Below are positions 17,804 through 26,332 of a stretch of DNA of 64,000 nucleotides, piece by piece. Position numbers and translations under genes: made by a program. The stretch spans positions 87,829-151,828 of the forward strand of contig DAIMKF010000001.1 in assembly GCA_036721855.1 (NCBI GenBank). The letters run 5' to 3'. Positions within the stretch are counted from its first letter, which is position 1; each line of letters starts with the position of its first letter. The stretch is from JAHDNZ01 sp036721855 (GTDB taxonomy: Bacteria > Bacillota > DTU065). The notes under the pieces are model-generated. The model saw nothing but the letters and a program-made list of their open reading frames with translations. It ran no database searches and was not told where the DNA came from.

Positions 17804-17855
17804 AAAGCGGGTCCTAAAAAGGACGCTTTCTGCCGTGGAATGACAGAAGCGGCAG
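17804..17855 (+). other. Tandem intercistronic hairpins before flgE
   Basis: First stem AAAGCG..TCC/GGA..CGCTTT (17804-17829, six-base loop). It is followed at once by CTGCCG/CGGCAG (17830-17855, 14-base loop). No T-run follows either stem, so these are not ordinary terminators. The flgE RBS GGAGGCG lies right after the second stem. A similar pair precedes flbD. Confidence 0.65.
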
Positions 17856-17875
17856 GAATGGAGGCGTGAGCTTAT

Positions 17876-19486
17876 ATGATGCGTTCACTTTACTCAGGTG
17901 TTACAGGCCTGAGGACTCATCAGACAAAAATGGATGTTATCGGCAACAATATTGCTAACGTTAATACAGTAGGCTATAAAGGTTCACGTGTAACATTTCA
18001 AGAGGTTTTAACCCAAACACTACGTGGACCAAGTGCACCTCAAGGTGAAAAAGGCGGCATAAATCCTATGCAAGTAGGTCTTGGTGTGGGGTTGGGGACA
18101 ATCGAAACAGTTCACTCACCGGGAAATTTGCAAGGAACAAACAATACATCTGATCTAGCTTTAGAAGGAGACGGGTTTTTTATTGTCAGCAACGGCACAA
18201 AGAATTTTTATACCAGAGCCGGTGCCTTTACCCTAGAAAACAATGCTCGGTTAGTCGCAGGTAATACCGGCATGGTTGTTATGGGCTGGAAGGCTAACAA
18301 AGGTAAAATTGATGTCAATAAATCCTTAGAACCCATTGAAATAAACAAAGGCGAAGTTATAGAGCCTTTGGCCACCACTCAGATAACTTATAAAGGCAAC
18401 CTTGATTCTCGCAACACAGGTAAGCTCGAACTAAAAGCCAACCCCTGGTCATTAAGTAGCGGTGCAAACAATGCAAGATTAAATTTAGCTTTAGAACCTA
18501 CTGGAAACTTCAATGAATTTAGATATGTAATCTCAGCTACAGCCGGTAAAATTGTCAAACTCAGTGATTCTTCCCTGGTTGAGTCTGTTACGGGAATCAT
18601 ATCTCTTAAGGCCAATGGATCCATTAAGGATATTACCCCTGACTCCAATGAAATTTTTTCTGTTTGGGGTGGAGATCTTCCGGGTACAGCTCTTGGAAAC
18701 ATTGGCATAGACCCTAGTGATGATAATGCCCTTTTTAGTGTGGGGGCCAATAACTTAGCTTTATCCGATTTCCGTTTTGAAGAGGCTCAAAAAGCAGTAA
18801 CTGCTGTACAGGTAATAGATTCTCTAGGCACAGAGCATGAAATAATAATGAAGTTTACCAAAAAAGATAATAACGTCTGGAAATGGGAGATTGAAACACC
18901 TAATTTACAACCTTTATCTGTAACCAACGGTGAGATAACCTTTACTGCCGGCGGTGCAGTACAAAACGTTTCATATCTAAATGCCGATGGTACAGTGGCA
19001 TCATCAGCTGCGATGCGTTTTGGCGTTCCCGGTGACTCTGATGTCTTAACAATCCAGCCCGATTTCGGTGAATTAAATCAATTCGCTCAAGGGACAGACT
19101 TAAAAAGAGATCAAAACGGTTTTAAGATGGGAACCCTGGAAAACTATCTTATCGATTCCAATGGAGTTATTACCGGAATTTATTCCAACGGTTTAAATAG
19201 AGCTTTAGGTCAACTAGCGGTGGCTAACTTTGCTAACCCAGCCGGCCTGTTAAGAGCTCCCGGTACACTTTTTGAAGAATCCAGCAACTCAGGTTCTGCT
19301 CAGATTGGGCAGGCCGGTACTGGAGGTAGAGGGTCAATCAAACCTTCTACTTTAGAGATGTCCAATGTTGATCTTTCACAGGAATTTACCGAGATGATAG
19401 TAACTCAAAGAGGATTCCAAGCCAATTCCCGAATTATTACCACAAGTGATGAGATGCTACAAGAGATCGTTAATTTACGCCGGTAA
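17876..19486 (+). CDS. flgE: Flagellar hook protein FlgE
   Basis: Hook subunit, 536 aa. It starts MMRSLYSGVTGLRTHQTKMD and carries VIGNNIANVNTVGYK, the rod/hook N-terminal motif. The middle D1/D2 domains contain GDGFFIVSNG. The C-terminus DLSQEFTEMIVTQRGFQANS followed by ITTSDEMLQEIVNLRR is the hook C-terminal helix. Start at ATG 17876 or the next ATG at 17879; RBS GGAGGCG. Confidence 0.97.
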   Translation: MMRSLYSGVTGLRTHQTKMDVIGNNIANVNTVGYKGSRVTFQEVLTQTLRGPSAPQGEKGGINPMQVGLGVGLGTIETVHSPGNLQGTNNTSDLALEGDGFFIVSNGTKNFYTRAGAFTLENNARLVAGNTGMVVMGWKANKGKIDVNKSLEPIEINKGEVIEPLATTQITYKGNLDSRNTGKLELKANPWSLSSGANNARLNLALEPTGNFNEFRYVISATAGKIVKLSDSSLVESVTGIISLKANGSIKDITPDSNEIFSVWGGDLPGTALGNIGIDPSDDNALFSVGANNLALSDFRFEEAQKAVTAVQVIDSLGTEHEIIMKFTKKDNNVWKWEIETPNLQPLSVTNGEITFTAGGAVQNVSYLNADGTVASSAAMRFGVPGDSDVLTIQPDFGELNQFAQGTDLKRDQNGFKMGTLENYLIDSNGVITGIYSNGLNRALGQLAVANFANPAGLLRAPGTLFEESSNSGSAQIGQAGTGGRGSIKPSTLEMSNVDLSQEFTEMIVTQRGFQANSRIITTSDEMLQEIVNLRR

Positions 19487-19491
19487 AAAAC

Positions 19492-19541
19492 AGGCGGTCT
19501 TTTTAGACCGCCTAAATAAGCTTGCCTGTAAACTTGGCAAG
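19492..19541 (+). other. Tandem intercistronic hairpins before flbD
   Basis: Perfect 9-bp stem AGGCGGTCT/AGACCGCCT (19492-19513, four-base loop), then CTTGCC/GGCAAG (19521-19541). The sequence between them, AAATAAG, is not a T-run, so termination is unlikely. The flbD RBS GGGAGTG follows the second stem. Possible roles are mRNA processing or stability control of the long flagellar transcript. Confidence 0.7.
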
Positions 19542-19552
19542 GGAGTGATTAT

Positions 19553-19750
19553 ATGATTAAACTAACCAAATTAGACGGCAAAGTCTTCTACCTTAATCCT
19601 CATTTAATCGAAACAATTGAGTCTACACCTGATACAGTAATTACCATTGCAGGTGGAAGAAAAATATTAGTACAAGAGCAAGCTGAATCAATTGTTGATT
19701 CTATTGTCAGCTATAGGCGGAACATAAGTTTTAAATTAATCGAAGACTAA
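19553..19750 (+). CDS. flbD: FlbD-family flagellar protein
   Basis: 65-aa protein of the short FlbD/SwrD family: MIKLTKLDGKVFYLNPHLIE, TPDTVITIAGGRKILVQE, then SIVSYRRN. In Bacillus the homolog SwrD raises motor torque, which suits its place directly before motA. It should not be confused with the large Caulobacter regulator of the same name. Confidence 0.92.
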   Translation: MIKLTKLDGKVFYLNPHLIETIESTPDTVITIAGGRKILVQEQAESIVDSIVSYRRNISFKLIED

Positions 19751-19765
19751 GGGGGGTGAAACCAC

Positions 19766-20572
19766 TTGGATCTAGGAACTTTAGGAGGGCAAATCTTTGG
19801 CTGGGCTATTATTATAATAGCTATTATGATGGAACCGAAAACTGCAGGTACATTTTTACATCTTCCATCGGCTTTAATTACCTTCGGTGGTACAATAGGA
19901 GCTACAGTTACCTATTTTCCCTTAAGACAACTGGCAAAAATTCCTTCCTTGCTTTTTGTAGCATTAAAAGAAGATGCTTATAATCCGGCTGAACTTATTT
20001 CTTCTTTAGTTCGCTTAGCCGAGAAAGCAAGACGTGAAGGTCTTTTAGCTTTGGAAGATGATCTACAAAACGAAAAAGATGGCTTCTTACGAAAAGGGAT
20101 TCAGTTGGTAGTAGATGGTACAGATCCGGATCTGGTTCGCAGTATATTAGATATTGAAATATCATATTTAGAGGAAAGGCATCAAGAGGGTCAGGATGTT
20201 TTTAAGTTTATGGCCAGTGTAGCGCCTGCTTTTGGTATGATTGGAACTTTAATCGGTTTAATACAGATGTTAACAACCTTAGATGATCCCAGTACCATTG
20301 CTTCTGCTATGGGTGTAGCTTTGATTACTTCCTTATACGGTTCTTTGTTGGCCAATGTGGTTTGTACTCCGATTGCAGGGAAACTAGCTATTCGTTCACG
20401 CAAGGAAGTCTTACTTAAAGAACTCATGGTAGAGGGAATACTGTCACTACAGGCTGGCGAAAACCCACGCATTGTAGAGGAAAAACTAAAATCCTTCTTA
20501 TCTCCTAAATACCGCGACAATCTCCCCTTAGAAAAAAAGGAGCAAGAGCGGGTGATGCAGAGTGCCTCGTAA
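19766..20572 (+). CDS. motA: Flagellar motor stator protein MotA
   Basis: Proton or sodium channel stator subunit, 268 aa, with four membrane helices: two near residues 7-22 and 30-48 and two near 150-200 (FMASVAPAFGMIGTLIGLIQ, then AMGVALITSLYGSLLANVV). The cytoplasmic loop carries the charged segment EKARREGLLALE used to contact FliG. TTG start behind an exceptionally strong AAGGGGGGTGA. Overlaps motB by 11 bases. Confidence 0.96.
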   Translation: MDLGTLGGQIFGWAIIIIAIMMEPKTAGTFLHLPSALITFGGTIGATVTYFPLRQLAKIPSLLFVALKEDAYNPAELISSLVRLAEKARREGLLALEDDLQNEKDGFLRKGIQLVVDGTDPDLVRSILDIEISYLEERHQEGQDVFKFMASVAPAFGMIGTLIGLIQMLTTLDDPSTIASAMGVALITSLYGSLLANVVCTPIAGKLAIRSRKEVLLKELMVEGILSLQAGENPRIVEEKLKSFLSPKYRDNLPLEKKEQERVMQSAS

Positions 20573-21374
20573 AAGGAAAAATAAAGGTGGCGAAGATTTT
20601 AGTTCAGCTCCCGCATATATGACTACCTGGGGCGATATGATGAGTTTGCTGCTTTGTTTTTTCATACTGTTATATAGTTTTTCTTCGGTCGATGCCCAGA
20701 AGTTTAAAGCAATCGTCTCAGCTTTTCAAGGCTTGGCCGGCATTTTAGACAGTGGTAAAAGCATTCAAAAAGAAGGTTATTTAATTGAGCCGACTTCGCA
20801 GTTTTCTGACTTAAGGATCGAAGAAAGTGAAGGCGATTTAGCTGATTTAGACATTCTGGCACTTAAGGTTTCAGAACTCCTCGAGGAAGAGGGATTTTCG
20901 GATCAGGTCGAACTCGGTATAGAAGACAGAGGGTTAATAATGCGTTTTAAGGATGTCGTGCTTTTTGATTTGGGATCTGATGAACTAAAGGAAGAACCAA
21001 AAGTTATGTTAAAAAAATTAAGCTATATTTTGGAACAGGTACCACTGCCAATTAGAATTGAAGGCCATACGGATAATTTGCCAATCAATAATTTGCGCTT
21101 TCCATCTAACTGGGAGTTATCTGTAGCTAGAGCAACTAAAGTGGTCAGGTTTCTTATTGAAGAAGGTTCTTTAGCTCCGGATAGACTATCAGCTTTAGGT
21201 TTTGGTGAGTATCGACCTATAGAGACCAATGATACTGTTTTAAACAGAGACAAAAATCGACGTGTAGATATTGTTGTTTTGCGTCCTTCCTTGGCCGAAA
21301 GCGAACCCGGAGCAGCTTGGATAGATGAATTAAATCGAACTTATATGGCTAAACCAGCAGGAGAGGATGAGTAA
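20562..21374 (+). CDS. motB: Flagellar motor stator protein MotB
   Basis: Peptidoglycan-anchored stator subunit, 270 aa. The single TM helix follows the plug-side motif TTWGDMMSLLLCFFILLYSF, with the ion-carrying Asp25. The C-terminal OmpA/MotB domain shows IRIEGHTDNLPI, NWELSVARATKVVRFL and NRRVDIVV. The GTG start lies within the end of motA. Confidence 0.96.
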   Translation: MPRKRKNKGGEDFSSAPAYMTTWGDMMSLLLCFFILLYSFSSVDAQKFKAIVSAFQGLAGILDSGKSIQKEGYLIEPTSQFSDLRIEESEGDLADLDILALKVSELLEEEGFSDQVELGIEDRGLIMRFKDVVLFDLGSDELKEEPKVMLKKLSYILEQVPLPIRIEGHTDNLPINNLRFPSNWELSVARATKVVRFLIEEGSLAPDRLSALGFGEYRPIETNDTVLNRDKNRRVDIVVLRPSLAESEPGAAWIDELNRTYMAKPAGEDE

Positions 21375-21376
21375 AA

Positions 21377-21835
21377 GTGGCGGAAAAGAGGATTGTTGTC
21401 GATGGTAAGTTTGTTGTTTTACTTGTAGCTTTAGTGATTTTAGCTACTTCCGGGAGTGCACTTTTAACTAGCCGCTTGCTTGGTCAACCAGCTCAAGAAA
21501 GAATAACCAAGGAAAAAATACCGGAATTTGGTCCCCGTATCGAGTTTGAAACAATAATAGTAAATTTGCAAACTCTCAATAGCCGTTCCAATCGCTACTT
21601 GCGTCTCAAGATGGTTATCGAATTTAACAATGATAAAATACTTAAAGATATAGATAAATATAATACTGTTTTACAGGATAAAGCGATTGAAATTCTAAGG
21701 TGTAAAACTGCAGAAGATTTAGCAGGAGGAGATGCGCAGGTAAAACTGCGCCAGGAAATACGTAAAGCATTTAACGAAATTTTACCAGGAGCTCCAGTAA
21801 CTAGCATTTACTTTATCGATTTTTTAATCTCTTAA
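21377..21835 (+). CDS. fliL: Flagellar basal body-associated protein FliL
   Basis: Stator-stabilising membrane protein, 152 aa. One N-terminal TM helix (FVVLLVALVILATSGSALL) precedes the extracytoplasmic SPFH-like domain with RYLRLKMVIEFNN and TSIYFIDFLIS at the end. GTG start 2 bases after the motB stop. Confidence 0.93.
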   Translation: MAEKRIVVDGKFVVLLVALVILATSGSALLTSRLLGQPAQERITKEKIPEFGPRIEFETIIVNLQTLNSRSNRYLRLKMVIEFNNDKILKDIDKYNTVLQDKAIEILRCKTAEDLAGGDAQVKLRQEIRKAFNEILPGAPVTSIYFIDFLIS

Positions 21836-21861
21836 CAGCAATAAGGCTGGAGGTGAGCAAA

Positions 21862-22815
21862 ATGGCTGAAATATTATCACAAAAAGAACTCGATGCCTTG
21901 CTACTGGGAGTCAAAAAAACAGTAGCTGGTGAAGGTAAAAAGATTAAACGCTATGATTTTAAACATCCGGATAAATTTTCCAAAGACCATATCAGAACAC
22001 TGCAAATGCTTCATGAAAACCTGGCGAGACTGTGGTCATCTTCAATGTCAGCTCACCTAAGAGGTTCGGTTCAAATTGAGGTTATCTCCATCGAACAGAT
22101 TAGCTATGAGGAGTTTATCAAACAACTTCCCAATCCAACAGTACTAGCGACCATTTCTCTACAGCCACTACCAGGATTAATGGTTTGGGAGTTAAATCCA
22201 GATATTTGTATCAGCTTTGTCGAACGGCTTTTAGGTGGCAGTGGCGATGCCGAACAATTCCGGCACGAGCTTACAGAGATAGAACTAACCGTTATTCACA
22301 ATACCCTATCTAAAATGGTAAGTGACATCCGTACAGCTTGGGCTAATGTTTTAAGCGTCAGTGCGGAACTGGTTAATCTTGAAGTTAATCCTCAGTTTTG
22401 TCAAGTTGCTCCACCAACAGAAATGGTTATTTTAGTTAGCTTTGAAATAAGACTCAATCATAAAACAGGTTTAATGAATATCTGTCTTCCTTATTCGTTG
22501 CTTGAAGCAACTCTACCAAGGCTTAGTGCTCAGTACTGGTTTGCCAGTGGGGAAAAAGGCAACGATGAAGCAGCTAAAAAAGCAATAAAAAACTTGCTGG
22601 AACCTACTTTTCAAGAATTGAGTGTGGAACTAGGCAAGGTTACAGTTACAGTTAACGAACTTTTAGATGTAGAAGTCGGAGATGTAGTTAAACTGAGAAC
22701 CAATATTGATGAGGATTTAAATGTTCTTATGGATGGCAGAACTAAATTTACTTGCAAACCAGGGCTAGCAGGCAATAAACTTGCTGTTGAAATAACCAAA
22801 CTTGTTTCTAATTAG
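21862..22815 (+). CDS. fliM: Flagellar motor switch protein FliM
   Basis: C-ring switch protein, 317 aa. The N-terminal peptide LSQKELDALL is the conserved CheY-P binding segment (usual form LSQxEIDALL). The CheC-like middle domain includes FSKDHIRTLQMLHENLARLW and PGLMVWELNPDICISFVERL with LLGGSGD. The C-terminal SpoA domain ends the protein. ATG 21862 follows GGAGGTGA by 5 bases; an in-frame GTG at 21853 overlaps that RBS and is rejected. Confidence 0.96.
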   Translation: MAEILSQKELDALLLGVKKTVAGEGKKIKRYDFKHPDKFSKDHIRTLQMLHENLARLWSSSMSAHLRGSVQIEVISIEQISYEEFIKQLPNPTVLATISLQPLPGLMVWELNPDICISFVERLLGGSGDAEQFRHELTEIELTVIHNTLSKMVSDIRTAWANVLSVSAELVNLEVNPQFCQVAPPTEMVILVSFEIRLNHKTGLMNICLPYSLLEATLPRLSAQYWFASGEKGNDEAAKKAIKNLLEPTFQELSVELGKVTVTVNELLDVEVGDVVKLRTNIDEDLNVLMDGRTKFTCKPGLAGNKLAVEITKLVSN

Positions 22816-22864
22816 GTTAAAGGTATTTGAAAATCCGTGTAATTCGAAAAATTGAAAGAATTTA

Positions 22865-22963
22865 CTAAAATATATAGCTAACATTGGCGAGAATAATTTA
22901 GGAAAGGAGGAAGCAAGTTAGTCCGCATTTTTACCACAGCTAAAAGCAGTGGACTTTCTGCGG
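22865..22963 (+). promoter_or_regulatory. fliM-fliY intergenic region: candidate SigD site, stranded RBS and hairpin
   Basis: The 166-base gap contains TAAA-N16-GGCGAGAA (22866-22893), a weak resemblance to a sigma-28 promoter. A strong Shine-Dalgarno AAAGGAGG lies at 22903-22910 with no start codon at normal distance. A hairpin CCGCA/TGCGG (22923-22963) encloses CCAC/GTGG. The fliY ATG is 71 bases after the Shine-Dalgarno. Confidence 0.4.
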
Positions 22964-22981
22964 TTTATCTTGTGAACTAAA

Positions 22982-24076
22982 ATGAAGGATCATATGCTTT
23001 CTCAAGAAGAGGTTGATGCATTGGTTAAAACTAAAGAAAAACCTTCAAATGAAGAAAAGAATAAGCTTGATGAAGCAAGGGAGAAACCTTTGGTAAGGGA
23101 TGTTTCACCCCAAGCGTTAAATTTATTCCAGCATTTAGAAAGTAAACTCGGTGAGACCATTGCTCTTTTAACAAGTGTACAAGCTCAAACTTTAAAAGAA
23201 AAAGCTTCTATTGAACCTGCAAGTGCCATTGGTGAACACCGCTTTATTATTAGTTTGGGCAATACCGATGATGGTATGGATATACTAATCTATCTCGATG
23301 AAGAGGCAGCCAAAAGCATCTTATCTCAAATTGCAGCAGAACCCGATAACGCAAATATTTTTTCAGATACCAACATGGATGCTTTAGGCAGGATTATTGA
23401 AGCTTTAAGCTTACAGTTTTCAACAGCAGTTTCATTTCTTAGCAGAAAACACTTTGATTTAGCAGTCGCTCTTCCTAAAGGACTAAGTGGTCTACAGGAT
23501 TTCCTGGATTTGAGCAAAGAATATCTTGTCTTAGAATACTCACTTATCTGGGATGAAGTTGAGGTGGGTAAGTTGGGCTTTATTGTTGAAGATAGTAGTT
23601 TGGAAAAGTTATTCCTAGGTAAAGAAGATAAAAAAGATGATGAACCTGCTGTAAGCTTGGATTCCTTAATAGAAAGTATGAATAAAGAAGATGATGAGGA
23701 TATCTTGTCCCAATTTAGCGAAGATTTAAGTGCTGAAGAATCAGCTGAAGTAGTAGTAAAACCTGTACAGTTTGGTCAACTTAAGCAAAAAACTCAAATA
23801 GAGCCATTTGAAAAAGACTCTAATCTGGATATTATCTTAGATCTACCCGTATCACTTACCGTAGAACTCGGCCGTACTCATAAAACCCTCAAAGAGATAC
23901 TCGACTTAAAACCAGGGTCTATAATTGAATTGGAGCGTTTAGCCGGAGAACCAGTTGATGTGCTGGCCAATGGTGTTTTTGTAGCCAAAGGTGAAGTTGT
24001 GGTGATTGACGAAACTTTTGGCGTTAAAATAACCGAAATAGCCAGCAAACAACAGCGTATTACTAGAATTAAGTAA
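22982..24076 (+). CDS. fliY: Flagellar motor switch protein FliY (FliN fused to a degenerate CheC-like part)
   Basis: 364-aa switch protein. Residues 1-20 contain MLSQEEVDALVK, a CheY-binding-type peptide. The middle region (about 40-230) has CheC/FliY-like layout. The C-terminal about 85 residues are a FliN/SpoA domain (LDLPVSLTVELGRTHKTLKE, GSIIELERLAGEPVDVLANG). The two CheC phosphatase centres, normally ExxN in LGEIGN-type helices, read LGRIIEAL and ALNLFQHL, so the catalytic Glu/Asn pair appears lost. No cheY gene follows, unlike in many relatives. The start may be ATG 22982 or ATG 22994 (MLSQEE), the latter preceded by AAGGA. Confidence 0.88.
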   Translation: MKDHMLSQEEVDALVKTKEKPSNEEKNKLDEAREKPLVRDVSPQALNLFQHLESKLGETIALLTSVQAQTLKEKASIEPASAIGEHRFIISLGNTDDGMDILIYLDEEAAKSILSQIAAEPDNANIFSDTNMDALGRIIEALSLQFSTAVSFLSRKHFDLAVALPKGLSGLQDFLDLSKEYLVLEYSLIWDEVEVGKLGFIVEDSSLEKLFLGKEDKKDDEPAVSLDSLIESMNKEDDEDILSQFSEDLSAEESAEVVVKPVQFGQLKQKTQIEPFEKDSNLDIILDLPVSLTVELGRTHKTLKEILDLKPGSIIELERLAGEPVDVLANGVFVAKGEVVVIDETFGVKITEIASKQQRITRIK

Positions 24077-24088
24077 GAGGGGAACAGT

Positions 24089-24376
24089 ATGGATTGGATC
24101 TTTACAATTAAGTGGCTATTATCCACAGTCGGCGTTTTAGGTCTTGTGTTTCTAATTTTTTACTTAAGTGGTAGAAATTATAAACGCAAAGGTCGAGATC
24201 TGGAAATCATAGAAGGTCTACCACTTGGTAATAGGCAAGGGATCTATCTAATAAGAGCGAAAGATCGCATTTTAGTGGTGGGGATCTCTAATAATGGAAT
24301 GCAGGTATTAAGCGAGTTTACCTCCCAAAAACCAGAAGAAGATAAAAATGTTGCCGCCACAAAGGAAGGAAATTAG
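24089..24376 (+). CDS. fliO: Flagellar biosynthetic protein FliO
   Basis: Small assembly factor for the FliPQR export gate; 95 aa. One N-terminal TM helix (LLSTVGVLGLVFLIFYLSG) is followed by a short cytoplasmic beta domain with LEIIEGLPLGNRQGIYLIRA then ILVVGIS. It lies between fliY and fliP as expected. RBS GAGGGGA. Confidence 0.9.
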   Translation: MDWIFTIKWLLSTVGVLGLVFLIFYLSGRNYKRKGRDLEIIEGLPLGNRQGIYLIRAKDRILVVGISNNGMQVLSEFTSQKPEEDKNVAATKEGN

Positions 24377-24378
24377 AA

Positions 24379-25143
24379 GTGAAAAGAAGACAAATAGGGA
24401 GATTGATCCTAGTTGTTCTATTTTTAACGATACTTGCAGTTCCAACTTTAGCAGATAATGAAACGATTCCAATCCCTTCAATTAAGCTTGATATTGGCCG
24501 GGCAAGCGGACCAGATGATGTAGTGAGTACTTTACAACTTGTACTACTTTTAACTGTTTTATCCCTGGCACCTTCTATTTTAATTCTTACCACAGCATTC
24601 ACCAGAATTATTATTGTTTTATCTTTACTACGCAACGCAATCGGTACACAACAAGTACCGCCAAATCAGGTGCTAATTGGGTTGGCCCTTTTTCTAACCT
24701 TTTTTGTTATGGCCCCGGTTTGGAATAATATAAATACTAATGCTATAGAGCCTTATATAAACGAGCAGATTACTTTTTATGAAGCTTCACAAAGAGCTTT
24801 AAATCCGTTAAGAGAGTATATGCAAAAACAAACCAGAGAAAACGACCTTAAGCTTTTTTTAGAGATGTATGGACAAGCTACAGTAGATAATGTGGCTGAA
24901 ATTCCAGATTATGTGTTAATGCCGGCTTACCTTATCAGTGAGTTAAAAACCGCTTTTCAAATGGGATTCATTCTCTATATACCCTTTATAGTGATTGATA
25001 TGGTTGTAGCCAGTATTCTGATGTCTATGGGTATGTTAATGCTTCCGCCTGTAATGATCTCATTGCCCTTTAAGATTTTATTATTTGTTATGGTCGATGG
25101 ATGGAGTATTGTAACCAGATCACTAGTACTTAGTTTTAGATAG
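24379..25143 (+). CDS. fliP: Flagellar type III export gate protein FliP
   Basis: Core export gate subunit, 254 aa. A cleavable-type signal segment (LILVVLFLTILAVPTLADN) is followed by LAPSILILTTAFTRIIIVLS and LRNAIGTQQVPPNQVLIGLA, the family signature, and further membrane helices near FILYIPFIVIDMVVASILM. GTG start 2 bases after fliO. Confidence 0.97.
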   Translation: MKRRQIGRLILVVLFLTILAVPTLADNETIPIPSIKLDIGRASGPDDVVSTLQLVLLLTVLSLAPSILILTTAFTRIIIVLSLLRNAIGTQQVPPNQVLIGLALFLTFFVMAPVWNNINTNAIEPYINEQITFYEASQRALNPLREYMQKQTRENDLKLFLEMYGQATVDNVAEIPDYVLMPAYLISELKTAFQMGFILYIPFIVIDMVVASILMSMGMLMLPPVMISLPFKILLFVMVDGWSIVTRSLVLSFR

Positions 25144-25154
25144 GAGAAAAATAT

Positions 25155-25424
25155 ATGAGCGATGCACTAATTGTTGATATCGGCAGAGATGCAGTTATGA
25201 CAGCTCTTCTAGTATCCGCACCTGCTCTAATCATTGCCATGGTTGTCGGTCTTTTGGTCAGTATTTTTCAAGCAGCAACTCAGATTCAAGAACAAACCTT
25301 AACCTTCGTACCTAAAATTGTGGCTATTTTATTAGCCATTGTTATCTTTGGCCCTTGGATGTTGCAAGTACTCAAAGCTTTTGCCGAAAGGCTTTTGTTA
25401 AACTTGCATACCTTTATCGGTTAG
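25155..25424 (+). CDS. fliQ: Flagellar type III export gate protein FliQ
   Basis: 89-aa export gate subunit with two membrane helices: LLVSAPALIIAMVVGLLVSI and VAILLAIVIFGPWMLQVLKA. The link FQAATQIQEQTLTFVPK between them is the family hallmark. RBS AGGAGAAAA. Confidence 0.96.
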   Translation: MSDALIVDIGRDAVMTALLVSAPALIIAMVVGLLVSIFQAATQIQEQTLTFVPKIVAILLAIVIFGPWMLQVLKAFAERLLLNLHTFIG

Positions 25425-25477
25425 AGTATTTTTACATGTACTTAATTTTCCAAGAAAGAAACCGAGATTGTGTTAGA

Positions 25478-25529
25478 AGGGGGGGAATTAGAATTACTGC
25501 CTTTTGAATGAAGTAAGCGCAGGTAATTC
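25478..25529 (+). other. Shine-Dalgarno followed by hairpin upstream of fliR
   Basis: AAGGGGGGG (25478-25486 region) is followed 5 bases later by a hairpin GAATTAC-TGC/GCA-(G)-GTAATTC (25491-25529). Nine unpaired bases then lead to the GTG of fliR (25539). Folding would bring the Shine-Dalgarno nearer the start codon. This matches the stranded Shine-Dalgarno plus hairpin before fliY. Confidence 0.55.
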
Positions 25530-25538
25530 TTTGCTTTT

Positions 25539-26321
25539 GTGTTAGAGCAATTAATTGATGTCGGTATAAAAATGTTGCTAACAATGGCTAGAATAGGTGG
25601 GGTAATAGCTGCAACCCCGATTTTTTCTAGCTCTAACCTACCGGGAATCTTTAAGGTAGGCTTAATACTTAGCCTTTCTTTCCTTCTTTACCCTTTAGTT
25701 ATTACTAACAGTTCGGTTTTAGCTCTGCCCTTAATAAGTTTGGCGATGCTTTTACTTAAAGAGATCTTAACAGGACTTATCTTAGGAGCAATGGCCCATC
25801 TTTTCTTCAGTCTTTTTCAGACAGCTGGTCAACTAATTGACGTTCCCATGGGTTTTGGGGTAGTAAATTTCCTGGATCCTAATATGGGTGGACAGGTTCC
25901 TTTAATGGGCAGGTTTCATTTTATTTTAACAGTTCTAACTTTTCTTTTGTTAAACGGACACTATGTGGTTATTAAAGCTCTCGCTCATAGCTACAAGCTT
26001 ATTCCTGTAGGAGAGTTATTTATCTCTCAAGTTAGTGCGAAATATTACCTCTACTGGGTAGGTCAGACCTTTATGATCTCTGTGCAACTAGCACTTCCTG
26101 TAATTGCTGCTATTTTGCTTGTGGATGTGGGACTTGGTCTACTTAATCGTGCGGTACCACAGATAAACGTTTTTATAGTTGGTTTTCCGATTAAAATCGC
26201 CACAGGTATGGCTTTGGTCGCGTTAGGATTACCTTTTTATTTTGACTTAGTTAAAAGATTGTTTTCCCTAAACGGCAAATTGGTAGAGGCTTTATTTGGG
26301 ATGATGAAGACACTCAGATAG
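25539..26321 (+). CDS. fliR: Flagellar type III export gate protein FliR
   Basis: Export gate subunit, 260 aa, with about six membrane helices. Conserved parts are RIGGVIAATPIFSSSNLPG, DVPMGFGVVNFLDPNMGGQ and LGLLNRAVPQINVFIVGFPI. GTG is the first start in the frame because a TAA lies five codons upstream. No normal RBS sits directly before it; the purine-rich tract is separated by a hairpin. Confidence 0.95.
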   Translation: MLEQLIDVGIKMLLTMARIGGVIAATPIFSSSNLPGIFKVGLILSLSFLLYPLVITNSSVLALPLISLAMLLLKEILTGLILGAMAHLFFSLFQTAGQLIDVPMGFGVVNFLDPNMGGQVPLMGRFHFILTVLTFLLLNGHYVVIKALAHSYKLIPVGELFISQVSAKYYLYWVGQTFMISVQLALPVIAAILLVDVGLGLLNRAVPQINVFIVGFPIKIATGMALVALGLPFYFDLVKRLFSLNGKLVEALFGMMKTLR

Positions 26322-26332
26322 GCGGTTTCCTA

